Origin: Streptomyces pilosus
GTDB lineage: Bacteria; Actinomycetota; Actinomycetes; Streptomycetales; Streptomycetaceae
DNA: 64,000 nucleotides
Assembly: GCF_014649835.1 (NCBI RefSeq)
Contig: NZ_BMTU01000002.1
Span: 620,001-684,000, forward strand
Direction of reading: 5' to 3'
Shown piece by piece: positions 44,199-53,137 of this stretch. The position numbers and the translations under genes were made by a program. A model generated the notes under the pieces. It made no database searches, had not been told where the DNA came from, and worked only from the letters and a program-made list of their open reading frames with translations. Position 1 is the first letter of the stretch. Each line of letters opens with the position of its first letter.

Positions 44199-44222
44199 CC
44201 CGACCCTCGTGCCGCAGTCCGC

Positions 44223-44260
44223 CGACGGGTCCGCAGGTCGTCGACGGGTCCGCAGGTCGT
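44223..44260. repeat. Two tandem 19-base repeats
   Basis: CGACGGGTCCGCAGGTCGT occurs at 44223-44241 and again at 44242-44260 without a gap, 24 bases after the gluconokinase stop. A partial further copy (CGA) follows. No function is evident. Confidence 0.6.
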
Positions 44261-44321
44261 CGATCACCCAGGCCGTCGGCGCGGTCAGCGGCAGCAGGGG
44301 CTCCGTCGCCGTGAGGGGCGT

Positions 44322-44957
44322 TCATCCCACGGCGTAGTGACCGAGGGCCGGTTCGAGGAGGCCGAAGGCGTCGGCGGCCTCGTCCGCGACGACTGCGGCG
44401 ATCTCGTCGTTGGTGCGGCCGGCGAGGGTCAGCTCCTGGATGCGGCGGAACATGACGCGGTGCACGGCTGCGAGGAGGGCCGCAGTGGTGCGCGCGGTGA
44501 TGTCGTCGGGGGAGGAGCCGGTGGCCTCGGCGAGGGCGGCAGCGAGTGCTTCTTCACGCCGGTCGTGAAGTGTGCGCAGACAGGCCGAGAGAGTCGGGCT
44601 CTCGTGGATCATCCGGGAGAAGTCCGGGCCGGCGAAGCCGATCACCGGGTCCTGGGCGGCGACGCCCGCTTCGAAGGTGCGGCGCAGCGCGCCCAGGACG
44701 GACTCTCCGGCAGGGCGGGCGGACACGGTCTCGGCCAGGCTCGCCACGAACGCGTCCTGGTGGTCGAAGGCCATGTCCTCCTTGCGCGGGAAGTAGTTGG
44801 TCACGGTCTTCGTGGCGACGCGGGCGGCGGTGGCGATCTCCGCGATGGTCGTCGACTCGAACCCCTGCGTCATGAAGAGGCGGGTGGCCTGGTCGGAGAT
44901 CAACTGCCGGGTCTCCCGCTTCTTGGCCTCACGCAGTCCGGTGGTCTCGATACTCAT
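44322..44957 (-). CDS. TetR-family repressor
   Basis: Repressor of 211 residues. The TetR helix-turn-helix at about 13-58 reads RQLISDQATRLFMTQGFEST and TIAEIATAARVATKTVTNYFPRKED. The C-terminal ligand domain is acidic and helical. It is divergent from a VOC gene 124 bases away, with TTTAC/GTAAA repeats between, so it probably represses that gene and itself. Confidence 0.85.
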   Translation of the reverse strand: MSIETTGLREAKKRETRQLISDQATRLFMTQGFESTTIAEIATAARVATKTVTNYFPRKEDMAFDHQDAFVASLAETVSARPAGESVLGALRRTFEAGVAAQDPVIGFAGPDFSRMIHESPTLSACLRTLHDRREEALAAALAEATGSSPDDITARTTAALLAAVHRVMFRRIQELTLAGRTNDEIAAVVADEAADAFGLLEPALGHYAVG

Positions 44958-45017
44958 GGCAGGATTTTACCTCGATAGCAAGTTTATGTTGACACCGATT
45001 CTTGCCTGCGAGCTAAG

Positions 45018-45034
45018 TTTACCTCCAACGTAAA
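45018..45034. promoter_or_regulatory. TTTAC/GTAAA inverted repeat, probable TetR operator
   Basis: TTTAC (45018-45022) and GTAAA (45030-45034) form a 17-base inverted repeat in the AT-rich stretch between the TetR and VOC genes. A related TTTACCTCGATAGC sequence lies about 50 bases to the left, next to the TetR start, suggesting a second site. Confidence 0.5.
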
Positions 45035-45081
45035 TTTCTCCCATCGCCTGCTCTCCCACCTCCTGAACCGAAGGAACCCGC

Positions 45082-45465
45082 GTGCAGATCACCGCTTCCA
45101 CCGTCTCCCTCACCGTGGACGACGTGGCCGCCTCCCGCTCCTTCTTCACCACCCACCTCGGCTACGAGGAGCGCATGGCCGCCGACGGCTTCTCCTCGCT
45201 GAGCCGGCCCGATGCCGCGCCCGACATCGTCCTGCTGCGTCGCGGCACGGAGGTCCTGCCGGCCGACCAGCGCGATCAGCGCGCCGGCGGGCTCATCCTC
45301 GCCTTCACCCTCGACAGCGGCATAGCCCAGGAAGAGGACAGGCTCCGGGCTGCGGGCGTCGACATCACCATGCCGTTGCGGGAAGAGCCGTGGGGTGAAC
45401 GCCTCTTCCAGATCACCGACCCCAACGGTGTGGTCGTCCAGTTCGTGGAGTGGGCCTCGTCCTAG
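45082..45465 (+). CDS. VOC (glyoxalase-fold) protein under TetR control
   Basis: Protein of 127 residues, GTG start after AAGGA. Typical VOC halves: STVSLTVDDVAASRSFFTTHLGYEER at the start and EEPWGERLFQITDPNGVVVQFVEW at the end, the latter with the metal-site glutamate position filled (VEW). Probably a detoxification or ligand-binding protein induced through the divergent TetR repressor. Confidence 0.8.
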   Translation: MQITASTVSLTVDDVAASRSFFTTHLGYEERMAADGFSSLSRPDAAPDIVLLRRGTEVLPADQRDQRAGGLILAFTLDSGIAQEEDRLRAAGVDITMPLREEPWGERLFQITDPNGVVVQFVEWASS

Positions 45466-45935
45466 GCGGCCCGACCTCACCCCGGTCGCGGAGTTCACCC
45501 GAGGTCCGCTCCGCTCGGCGGGCCGGGGCTACTGCTGACCCCCGTGTTCAGCGCGCGGGCCGGCTCACTGACCGTCGCCGGCGGCTGCACCGAGCGGAGC
45601 GCCGGCCGTCCTCGCTCCACGGGCCGCAACCCGACCGCCCGCAGTGTCCCTTGTGAGGGGAACTGCCACGGCTTGGAAAATCGGGGAACATTCCACCTTT
45701 AGCCGCCTCTAAACAGGCGGGTTCACCTAGGCATGCGCGGCCCGGCGGACGTAGCATCGAACCGAGGTGTTACAGCCGTATTTCCGCGCGGACAAATGAA
45801 CCTGGAGCGACAGGCGCCGAATTCAGTGACGTATCGGGTCGAGCGGTCATCGGTCGGGCTCGCAGGAAACGGAGTCGGGGGAGGTCCGTTCGACATGTGC
45901 GCGGTGGTTCGCGCAGCGAGAGTGAGGTGTGTTCC
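45466..45935 (+). promoter_or_regulatory. Long upstream region of the ectoine operon
   Basis: A 470-base non-coding stretch. A six-base-pair hairpin CCGCCT/AGGCGG with a CTAAAC loop lies at 45703-45720, preceded by an AT-rich segment (TTGGAAAATC, 45673-45682) that is unusual here and may be promoter or leader. I see no gene and no riboswitch I can name. Its length fits a regulated operon such as ect, induced by salt and heat. Confidence 0.35.
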
Positions 45936-46427
45936 GTGGACACACTGGTCATGGCGATTCCCACGGTCGAGGACGGGGCTGCTGCGTGGCATATCGCCCG
46001 TGAATCCCGGGTACTCGACGTGAATTCTCCATACAGCTATCTGCTGTGGTTCAGGGATTTCGCCCGTACGTCCGTGGTGGCCTCGGATTCCGGTGACGTC
46101 CCCGTCGGATTCGTCACCGGATTCCGCCGGCCCGAGCAGCCGGACACCCTCGTCGTGTGGCAGATAGCCGTGGACCGGGGGCAGCGCGGACGCGGCACCG
46201 CCAGTGCCATGCTGGACCATCTCACCGCCCGGCTGACCGCGGACGGCGCCCTGCGGCACCTGGAGACGACCATCAGCCCGGACAACGCCGCATCCCACCG
46301 GCTGTTCCGGTCCTTCGCCCGGCGGCACGCGGCACGGCTCGAAAGGGACCTCCTGTTTCCGGCGGAACTCTTCCCGGACACGCACGAAGCCGAGTTCCTC
46401 TACCGCATCGGGCCGCTGCTCCGCTGA
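45936..46427 (+). CDS. ectA: Diaminobutyrate acetyltransferase EctA
   Basis: Acetyltransferase of 163 residues that makes N-gamma-acetyl-diaminobutyrate, the second step of ectoine synthesis. It has the EctA-specific LDVNSPYSYLLWFRDFARTS near 31-50 and GFVTGFRRPEQPDTLVVWQIAVD, then the acetyl-CoA loop RGQRGRGTASAML and TISPDNAASHRLFRSFA. GTG 45936 follows GTGAGG at a good distance; further GTG codons lie just upstream. First gene of ectABCD. Confidence 0.9.
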   Translation: MDTLVMAIPTVEDGAAAWHIARESRVLDVNSPYSYLLWFRDFARTSVVASDSGDVPVGFVTGFRRPEQPDTLVVWQIAVDRGQRGRGTASAMLDHLTARLTADGALRHLETTISPDNAASHRLFRSFARRHAARLERDLLFPAELFPDTHEAEFLYRIGPLLR

Positions 46428-46488
46428 CCGGCGCCCTCGACGGAACTGAGAAGTCAGTCCGTTCGTCCTCCGTAAGGAGCGAGCAATC

Positions 46489-47781
46489 ATGACGGTTCCC
46501 CATTCCGCCTCTCACGTGTTCGAGAGGCTCGAGTCCGAGGTCCGCAGTTATTGCCGGGGCTGGCCCACCGTCTTCGACCGTGCGCACGGCAGCCACATGT
46601 ACGGCGAGGACCATCGTCCCTATCTGGATTTCTTCTCCGGTGCCGGGACGCTGAACTACGGGCACAACAACCCGGTATTGAAGCGCGCGCTTCTCGACTA
46701 CATCGAACGTGACGGCGTCACCCACGCCCTCGACATGTCGACGGCCGCCAAGCGCACATTCCTGGAGACCTTCCAGGAGACCGTGCTGGAACCGCGCGAA
46801 CTGCCCTACAAGGTGATGTTCCCCGGACCCGCCGGCACCAATGCCGTGGAGGCCGCCCTGAAGCTGGCCCGTAAGGTGAAGGGCAGGGAAGCCGTCGTCT
46901 TCTTCACCAACGCCTTCCACGGCATGTCGCTGGGCTCCCTCGCCGTCACCGGCAACGCCTTCAAGCGGGCGGGTGCGGGGATCCCGCTGGTGCACGCCAC
47001 CCCCATGCCCTACGACGAGCGACCGGACGGTGGGCAACCCGCGTTCCGCTGGTTCGATCGGCTGCTGGCCGGCGAGGGCTCCGGCCTGGACGCCCCGGCG
47101 GCCGTGATCGTCGAAACCGTGCAGGGCGAGGGCGGGCTCAACGTGGCCCGCGCCGAGTGGCTGCGCGACCTCGCCGAACTGTGCCGGCGCCGGGACATGC
47201 TGCTGATCGTCGACGACATCCAGATGGGGTGCGGCCGCACCGGCGCGTTCTTCTCCTTCGAGGAGTCCGGCATCGTCCCGGACATCGTGACCCTCTCGAA
47301 GTCCGTCAGCGGATACGGACTCCCGATGGCGCTGACCCTGTTCCGTCCCGAGCTGGACATCTGGCAGCCCGGCGAACACAACGGCACGTTCCGCGGCTTC
47401 AACCCGGCCTTCGTCACCGCCACCGCCGCGCTGGAGGAGTACTGGCGCGACGGCCGGCTGGAGAAACAGACCCTGGCCCGCGGAGAGCAGCTCGAGCAGG
47501 CGTTGCGGGCCGTCGCGGCCGGCCGGACGGATACGGCACCCGACGTGCGTGGCCGTGGGCTCGCGTGGGGCATGGAGTTCGCCGATCCGTCCCGTGCCAC
47601 CGCCGTGTGCGCCCGCGCCTTCGAACTGGGCCTGCTGCTGGAGACGTCCGGCCCGCAGGACGAGGTCGTCAAGCTGTTCCCGCCGTTGACCATCGACGAC
47701 GAGGAACTGGAGGAAGGGCTCGCACTGTTCGGTCGCGCGGTCCGGGAGACCGAGCAGCCGCCGCGGTCCGGCCCCCGCTGA
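46489..47781 (+). CDS. ectB: Diaminobutyrate-2-oxoglutarate aminotransferase EctB
   Basis: PLP-dependent aminotransferase of 430 residues that makes L-2,4-diaminobutyrate from aspartate semialdehyde with glutamate as donor, the first step of ectoine synthesis. Key residues: Asp242 in [13 protein letters not shown], Lys271 in LSKSVSGYG (Schiff base), and the [18 protein letters not shown] cofactor loop at 111-128. It starts 61 bases after ectA behind AAGGAGCGAG. Confidence 0.92.
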   Translation: MTVPHSASHVFERLESEVRSYCRGWPTVFDRAHGSHMYGEDHRPYLDFFSGAGTLNYGHNNPVLKRALLDYIERDGVTHALDMSTAAKRTFLETFQETVLEPRELPYKVMFPGPAGTNAVEAALKLARKVKGREAVVFFTNAFHGMSLGSLAVTGNAFKRAGAGIPLVHATPMPYDERPDGGQPAFRWFDRLLAGEGSGLDAPAAVIVETVQGEGGLNVARAEWLRDLAELCRRRDMLLIVDDIQMGCGRTGAFFSFEESGIVPDIVTLSKSVSGYGLPMALTLFRPELDIWQPGEHNGTFRGFNPAFVTATAALEEYWRDGRLEKQTLARGEQLEQALRAVAAGRTDTAPDVRGRGLAWGMEFADPSRATAVCARAFELGLLLETSGPQDEVVKLFPPLTIDDEELEEGLALFGRAVRETEQPPRSGPR

Positions 47782-47846
47782 GGACACGAGCGCACCGACG
47801 GCCGTGGGCGTGCATGCCCACACCGGGCAGAGAGGTGGGATCCATC

Positions 47847-48287
47847 GTGATCGTCCGTTCCCTGAAGGAGATCGAGGACACCGCCCGGCACGTCAGGGCC
47901 ACGTCCGGCACCTGGGAGAGCAAACGGCTCGTCCTCGCCCGTGAGCGGGTCGGCTTCTCCCTGCACGAGACGACGCTCTACGCGGGTACGCAGACGACGA
48001 TGTGGTACGCCCACCACGTCGAGGCCGTGCTCTGCGTCGAGGGCGAGGCGGAGCTGACCGACGAGGAGACCGGCGAGAAGCACTGGATCACGCCGGGAAC
48101 GATGTACCTGCTGGACGGCCACGAGCGGCACACCATGCGGCCCAAGACCGACTTCCGCTGCGTGTGCGTCTTCAACCCGCCCCTGACCGGCCTGGAGGAC
48201 CACGACGACAACGGTGCCTACCCTCCCCCGGAGCCGAGTACCCGAAGGGACCCCGAGCCGGGGGAATCCGGAATCGACGACGCGTGA
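47847..48287 (+). CDS. ectC: Ectoine synthase EctC
   Basis: Cupin enzyme of 146 residues that closes N-gamma-acetyl-diaminobutyrate to ectoine. It has [16 protein letters not shown] start (here [12 protein letters not shown]), [21 protein letters not shown], the metal-site segment [21 protein letters not shown], and [28 protein letters not shown]. The GTG follows AGAGGTGGG. The acidic, proline-rich C-terminus is variable in the family. Confidence 0.92.
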   Translation: MIVRSLKEIEDTARHVRATSGTWESKRLVLARERVGFSLHETTLYAGTQTTMWYAHHVEAVLCVEGEAELTDEETGEKHWITPGTMYLLDGHERHTMRPKTDFRCVCVFNPPLTGLEDHDDNGAYPPPEPSTRRDPEPGESGIDDA

Positions 48288-48295
48288 GGACGACC

Positions 48296-49201
48296 ATGAT
48301 GACGACGTACAACCACCGCCGGACCACCGACTCGTACCCGACCCGCGGCACGACCGAGGCGATGATGCCGCGTCGCGACCCCGTGGTGTGGTCAACACCC
48401 GACACGCCCGGCCCCCTCGGGCGGGCCGGACTGCTGGACTTCGAACGCACCGGTTTCACGACCGTCGACACACTGCTGGGCCCGGACGAGGTGGCCCTGT
48501 ACCGCGCCGAGCTGGACAGGCTGGTCCGGGACCCGGCGATCCGCTCCGACGAACGCGCCGTCGTCGAGCCCACCTCCCACGACATCCGATCGGTGTTCGA
48601 AGTGCACCGGATCAGTGAGGTGTTCGCCTCCCTCGTCCGTGACGAACGCGTGGTGGGAGCAGCCCGCCAGATCCTCGGCTCGGACGTGTACGTCCACCAG
48701 TCCCGCATCAACGTGAAACCCGGCTTCGGAGCGAGCGGCTTCTACTGGCACTCGGACTTCGAGACCTGGCACGCCGAGGACGGCCTGCCCCGCATGCGAG
48801 CCGTGTCGGTGTCGATCGCGCTCACCGACAACCACGCCACCAACGGAAGCCTGATGATCATCCCCGGCTCGCACAGGACGTTCCTGAGCTGCGCGGGGGA
48901 GACGCCCCGGGACAACTACAAGAAGTCACTCAGGATGCAGGAGGCGGGGACGCCGTCGAACGAGGCCATCACCGCGCTGTCCGAACCGAACGGCATCCGG
49001 CTGATCACCGGCCGTTCCGGCTCCGCGACCTGGTTCGACTGCAACTGCATGCACGGCTCGGGCGACAACATCACACCGTACCCGCGGAGCAACGTGTTCC
49101 TCGTGTTCAACAGCGTCGAGAACACGGCGGCGGAACCCTTCGCGGCACCGGCACGGCGCCCCGCGTTCGTCGGAGCGCGCGACTTCACGCCGGTGAGGTG
49201 A
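48296..49201 (+). CDS. ectD: Ectoine hydroxylase EctD
   Basis: Fe(II)/2-oxoglutarate dioxygenase of 301 residues that turns ectoine into 5-hydroxyectoine. The signature FYWHSDFETWHAEDGLPRMR at 149-168 provides His152 and Asp154; the distal histidine is His253 in CNCMHGSGDN. These define EctD among related phytanoyl-CoA-like enzymes. It begins eight bases after ectC, so the operon yields both compatible solutes. The ATG one codon later (48299) is equally possible. Confidence 0.92.
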   Translation: MMTTYNHRRTTDSYPTRGTTEAMMPRRDPVVWSTPDTPGPLGRAGLLDFERTGFTTVDTLLGPDEVALYRAELDRLVRDPAIRSDERAVVEPTSHDIRSVFEVHRISEVFASLVRDERVVGAARQILGSDVYVHQSRINVKPGFGASGFYWHSDFETWHAEDGLPRMRAVSVSIALTDNHATNGSLMIIPGSHRTFLSCAGETPRDNYKKSLRMQEAGTPSNEAITALSEPNGIRLITGRSGSATWFDCNCMHGSGDNITPYPRSNVFLVFNSVENTAAEPFAAPARRPAFVGARDFTPVR

Positions 49202-49228
49202 AGGCCGTAGGTGTGACCGGAGACCACC

Positions 49229-49582
49229 ATGGCTGATCGACGGAGCGGGGAACTCACACCCGGCGGACAGGCGCCGACCGATCTGCTGTACGTACCCGTC
49301 CGGCCGGAACGCCGCTGCTACGTGACCTGCTTCTTCCGCACCCCCAGTGGTTGCCGTACCGCCGTCGCCTTCACCTCCTGCGCGCGCTTGCTGGCGGCCC
49401 TCGGTCAGGACCATCCGTGGATCAGGCTCTCCGTCACCGCGCTGCGCGCCCTCACCGCGCCCCTCGGGTGCCCCACGATCACCGTCGATCCACAGGTGTC
49501 GGTCCGCCCGGGCGGCACCCCCCTCAGAACCCGCCCGGGTCCCGGTACGAGCCTGCTGCCGGGGGCACGGGTGAACCGGTGA
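49229..49582 (+). CDS. SAV_915-like hypothetical protein
   Basis: Protein of 117 residues with DLLYVPVRPERRCYVTCFFRTPSG (about 18-41), then TAVAFTSCARLLAALGQDHPWI and LRALTAPLGCPTITVDP. This order matches a family of small Streptomyces proteins named after SAV_915; function unknown. It lies 27 bases after ectD and may be read through from it, but it is not part of known ectoine clusters. Confidence 0.6.
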   Translation: MADRRSGELTPGGQAPTDLLYVPVRPERRCYVTCFFRTPSGCRTAVAFTSCARLLAALGQDHPWIRLSVTALRALTAPLGCPTITVDPQVSVRPGGTPLRTRPGPGTSLLPGARVNR

Positions 49583-49667
49583 CGGGAGACGGCCCTCGCA
49601 CGGCGAGCGGCCCGCAGGCGACGAGCACGGCCGGTCAGGCCGGCTGCCACTCGGAAAGGAGCACGAC

Positions 49668-49904
49668 ATGGCGGTCTGCGAGGTATGCGGAAACGACTAC
49701 GCCCTGTCCTTCGAAGTGCACACGGCCGGTGACGGGGTGCACACCTTCGACAGCATCGAATGCGCCGCCCACCGGCTGGCGCCCATCTGCGACAACTGCC
49801 AGTGCAAGGTCCTCGGACACGGGCACCAGGCCGACGGGCGCTTCTTCTGCTGCGCCCACTGTGCCCGGGCACGCGGCTACGAGACCCTCACGGACAGCGC
49901 GTGA
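49668..49904 (+). CDS. Metallothionein-like cysteine-rich protein
   Basis: Protein of 78 residues with nine cysteines (4, 7, 32, 41, 44, 46, 61, 62, 65) and several histidines. CEVCGNDY at the start, PICDNCQCKVLGHG in the middle and RFFCCAHCARARGY at the end match the prokaryotic metallothionein pattern (SmtA type), which binds zinc or other soft metals in the cytosol. GGAAAGGAG precedes the ATG. No metal-sensing regulator is adjacent. Confidence 0.75.
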   Translation: MAVCEVCGNDYALSFEVHTAGDGVHTFDSIECAAHRLAPICDNCQCKVLGHGHQADGRFFCCAHCARARGYETLTDSA

Positions 49905-49943
49905 CCGGGCGGTCTCTTCACGGCCGGTGATCCGGGCACCTGC

Positions 49944-51989
49944 TCACCCGGTGTCGTCGTCGGCCGGCCCGCCGGTGGAGGCGTGCGCCGCGAGTGCCGC
50001 GTCGGCGGCAGCCAGGTGGCGGCTGACCGGGCCGAAGGAGACCAGGCCGCTCCCCGCCCCCGCGTACTCGGCTTCGGCCGCGGCGAGTTCCCGCCGGGCG
50101 CGACGCAGGACCGGCAGGTGCCCGACGGACGCGGCGGCCCGGGCGAGTACGCACCACAGGGCCTCCTGAAGGAGGTCGTGCGGGGGCCGGGGAACGGTCG
50201 ACAACGCCTGACGAGCCTCAGCGGTGGCGCCCGAGGCGGCCAGCAGCAGGGGCTCGAGCCAGGGCCGGTACGGGCCCGGGTCCAGGCCGGCGAAGTCGCC
50301 GGGAGCCGGCAGGCCGTCACCCCGCAGGACGGGAACCAGCGTGACGAGGGCCGCGGCTCCCCGGGTCAGGCCGGGCATGCCGCAGTCGGCGGTCTCCGCC
50401 AGGACGTGTGCGTACCGGCGACGGGCGGCGGGCCGGCCTTCGGTCTCGCAGGTGCGCAGCGCCCGGTACCAGGCGGTGAAGACACCGGCGAGCGGCCGTT
50501 CGTTGCGGTGCGCGAGCCGGTCGATCTCCTCGGCTTCGGTGTCCGCTCCCGTGAAGTCGCCGAGGCCGGCGAGCGCCTGGAGGCGAACGATACGGCCCAG
50601 CACCTCGTGCCCGGGGAGCTGGTGGTCGACGGACAGCCGGGTCAGCTCACTGCCGAGGGCGTTCCGGCGGGCGGCCGAACCGCAGTCGGCGAACGCCTGC
50701 ATGAAGGCCCCGTTGAGGGCGAACGCGAGGAGAGCGGGGTCGCCGAGGCGACGGGCGAGCCGGACGGCCTCCTCGGCGGCGCGTTCGGCGCGCAGCCGCC
50801 ACGGCTCGGTGACGGGGGCGCCGGAGGCCCGGGGAAGCGGTGCGTCCGCGGCGGCGTCGCCCCGGGACTCGACCGCCACGACGGACAACAGCCGGGCGCG
50901 CAGGGCGGGCGGCCCTTCGGGGCCGAGCCGGGCTGCGGCACGGGCGGCCGCCCGGGACAGTTCCCCGGCGCCTTCGGGGTCGTCGGCGCGGGTCCACACC
51001 GCCGGGACGTCGTAGGAGCCGATGATCCGGGCCGCCAGTTCCGGGTCACCGGTCGTCTCGGCCGCCGCGACCAGGTCCCGGCGGTGCCGGTGTGCCTCCA
51101 CCAGGCCGTCGGGGCCCGTCACCGCGAGATCGCGCAGCAGGCCCGCGGTGGCGTGCAGCCGGGCCCGGGACCGGGCAGGCACCGACCGGTCCCAGGAGGC
51201 CGCCGCCCGGTCCCAGACGCTGTCGGCCATCCCGGCCGGTTCGGTCGCGGAGGTCGCCGCCGGGCTGAGAAGGCGTGCCTCTGTCCGTGCCAGAGCGGCA
51301 CCGCCTCCACCCAGGACGTCACGGGCCCGGGCCACTGCCCGCAGGGCCTCGCCGCGCCGCCCGGCACGGTCGAGCGCGGTGGCCAGCAGCACCCAGCCGT
51401 CCTCCCGGCCGGGGTGGGCGGCGACATGGGCGCGCAGATCGACGACCGCGTCCCGGGCGGCGCCGGTCGCCAGCAGGGCGTCAGCCCGCCGCTCGACCGC
51501 GTCGAGCCTCATCGCCTCCAGCCGCACCCGCTCGGCGGCGGCCCACGCGGCAGCGGGGAAGTCGGCGAGCACCGGTCCCCGCCAGCAGGCGAGCGCCTCG
51601 TCCCACAGGGCGACGGCCACGTGCGGCGGCGCCTGCCCGGCCCGCGCGGCGGCGTCCTCGAACCGCCAGGCGTCCACCGCCCCGCGGCTCGCCCGTAGTA
51701 CGTAACCGGGGCCATCGGTGACCAGCAGGCGGGACGGCTGCCGGGGTGGGCGTCCTGGCTCCAGGGCGCGGCGCAGCGCCGCCACGAACGTGCGAACCGC
51801 GCCGACCGCACCCGCCGGAGCCTCGTCCTCCCACAGGTCGGCCACCAGCCGGCCGACCGGCACCACCCGGCCCCGGGCGATCAGCAGCCGCCCGAGCACC
51901 TCCCGGTGGCGGGGCGCGCCGAGTGGAAGGGACGACCCGTCGGCGTCCCAGGCGGCCACCGGACCCAGCAGTCCGAACTCCACACCCAC
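49944..51989 (-). CDS. SARP/BTAD-type regulator without NB-ARC domain
   Basis: Regulator of 681 residues starting at a GTG after AAAGGA. The N-terminal OmpR-type winged helix (FGLLGPVAAW, PRHREVLGRLLIARGRVVPV, and GAVRTFVAALRRALEP) and the BTAD helical domain (LACWRGPVLADFPAAAWAAAERVRLEAMRLDAVERR, partly shown, to about residue 240) are of the SARP type. After that, instead of an NB-ARC ATPase as in AfsR, comes a long alanine-rich helical repeat region like TPRs. The divergent dehalogenase-like gene, 162 bases away, is the likely target. Confidence 0.8.
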   Translation of the reverse strand: MGVEFGLLGPVAAWDADGSSLPLGAPRHREVLGRLLIARGRVVPVGRLVADLWEDEAPAGAVGAVRTFVAALRRALEPGRPPRQPSRLLVTDGPGYVLRASRGAVDAWRFEDAAARAGQAPPHVAVALWDEALACWRGPVLADFPAAAWAAAERVRLEAMRLDAVERRADALLATGAARDAVVDLRAHVAAHPGREDGWVLLATALDRAGRRGEALRAVARARDVLGGGGAALARTEARLLSPAATSATEPAGMADSVWDRAAASWDRSVPARSRARLHATAGLLRDLAVTGPDGLVEAHRHRRDLVAAAETTGDPELAARIIGSYDVPAVWTRADDPEGAGELSRAAARAAARLGPEGPPALRARLLSVVAVESRGDAAADAPLPRASGAPVTEPWRLRAERAAEEAVRLARRLGDPALLAFALNGAFMQAFADCGSAARRNALGSELTRLSVDHQLPGHEVLGRIVRLQALAGLGDFTGADTEAEEIDRLAHRNERPLAGVFTAWYRALRTCETEGRPAARRRYAHVLAETADCGMPGLTRGAAALVTLVPVLRGDGLPAPGDFAGLDPGPYRPWLEPLLLAASGATAEARQALSTVPRPPHDLLQEALWCVLARAAASVGHLPVLRRARRELAAAEAEYAGAGSGLVSFGPVSRHLAAADAALAAHASTGGPADDDTG

Positions 51990-52151
51990 GGCAGGGTCCT
52001 TTCGCGGGCGGCCCGGCGCCCGCGGGTCCCGCATGTCCACTCATCGATCGCTGATCCGGGGCCCGCAACCTGGGTGACGTCCCCGGACGTTCCGGACCAC
52101 CGCTGCCGGAGGTCCGGAACGTCCACTCTGCCACGAACCACAGGAGTCACC

Positions 52152-53033
52152 GTGACAACCCCGCGCATCCCCGGCTTCACCGAGCACCGCGTGACCGTCG
52201 ACGACGGCGTCGCTCTGAACGCCGCCGTCGGCGGCGCGGGCACCCCGGTCGTCCTGCTGCACGGCTTCCCGCAGACCCACCTGATGTGGCGGCACGTCGC
52301 CGCCGACCTCGCCGCCGACCACACCGTCATCTGTCCCGACCTGCGCGGCTACGGCGCCAGCGACAAGCCCGCCGAGACCGGCCCCGACGTCTACTCCAAG
52401 CGGACCATGGCCCAGGACGTCGTACGCCTCGCCGCCGAACTGGGCCACGACCGCTTCACCCTGGCCGGCCACGATCGCGGCGCCCTGGTCGCCTTCCGCG
52501 CCGCCATGGACCATCCCGGCACCGTCACCCGGGCCCTGTTCCTCGACGTCCTGCCGACCCTCGACATGTGGGACGCGCTGCGCGGAGTGAACGGCGCGGT
52601 CGGCTTCCACCTCTACCTGATGGCCCAGGCCCCCGGCCTGCCCGAGGAGATGATCCAGAGGTCCGCCGACCGCTTCTTCGGCTACTTCCTCGACGCCTGG
52701 ACCAAGGACCCGGCCGCCATCCCCGCCGACGTCCGCGCGCACTACCTCGCCGCCTCCGCGGCAGCCGTACCCTCCGTCGTCGCCGACTACCGCGCCTCAG
52801 CCGGCGTGGACGTCGACCACGACACCGCCGACAGGGACGCGGGCAACACGTTGGCCATGCCGGTGACCGTCCTCCAGCAGGACTGGGGCGCCGCCCTCGG
52901 CTACCACGCCCAGGGCTTGTGGAGCGCCTGGACCGACGACCTGGAGCACCGCACGGTGTCCTGCGGCCACTTCATGGCCGAGGAGGATCCCCAGCTGATC
53001 GCCGACGAGATCAGGGCACTCGCCACCCGCTGA
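52152..53033 (+). CDS. Alpha/beta hydrolase with Asp nucleophile (haloacetate-dehalogenase-like)
   Basis: Enzyme of 293 residues. The nucleophile elbow is G-H-D-R-G, with Asp108 instead of Ser, as in haloalkane and fluoroacetate dehalogenases and epoxide hydrolases. LLHGFPQTHLMW (35-46) and CPDLRGYGASDKP (61-73) fit this group, and the catalytic histidine is in SCGHFMAEEDP near the end. The GTG start follows ACAGGAG. Dehalogenase and epoxide hydrolase cannot be told apart with certainty. Divergent from the BTAD regulator. Confidence 0.8.
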   Translation: MTTPRIPGFTEHRVTVDDGVALNAAVGGAGTPVVLLHGFPQTHLMWRHVAADLAADHTVICPDLRGYGASDKPAETGPDVYSKRTMAQDVVRLAAELGHDRFTLAGHDRGALVAFRAAMDHPGTVTRALFLDVLPTLDMWDALRGVNGAVGFHLYLMAQAPGLPEEMIQRSADRFFGYFLDAWTKDPAAIPADVRAHYLAASAAAVPSVVADYRASAGVDVDHDTADRDAGNTLAMPVTVLQQDWGAALGYHAQGLWSAWTDDLEHRTVSCGHFMAEEDPQLIADEIRALATR

Positions 53034-53137
53034 ACGGGCCCACCGACGCACCTCTCCCTCCTGTCGCGCGAGCCCAGGACGGAGGGAGAGGAGCACGCGG
53101 CGGGACGCGGACCGGTCTCCCAGCAGACCGGCGTCGG

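Noticed and set aside
44223..44260. CRISPR array
   Set aside because: Only two copies without spacers and no cas genes anywhere in the window.
45466..45935. Riboswitch before ectA
   Set aside because: No known riboswitch core (for example the c-di-AMP type) could be traced; only one short hairpin is visible.
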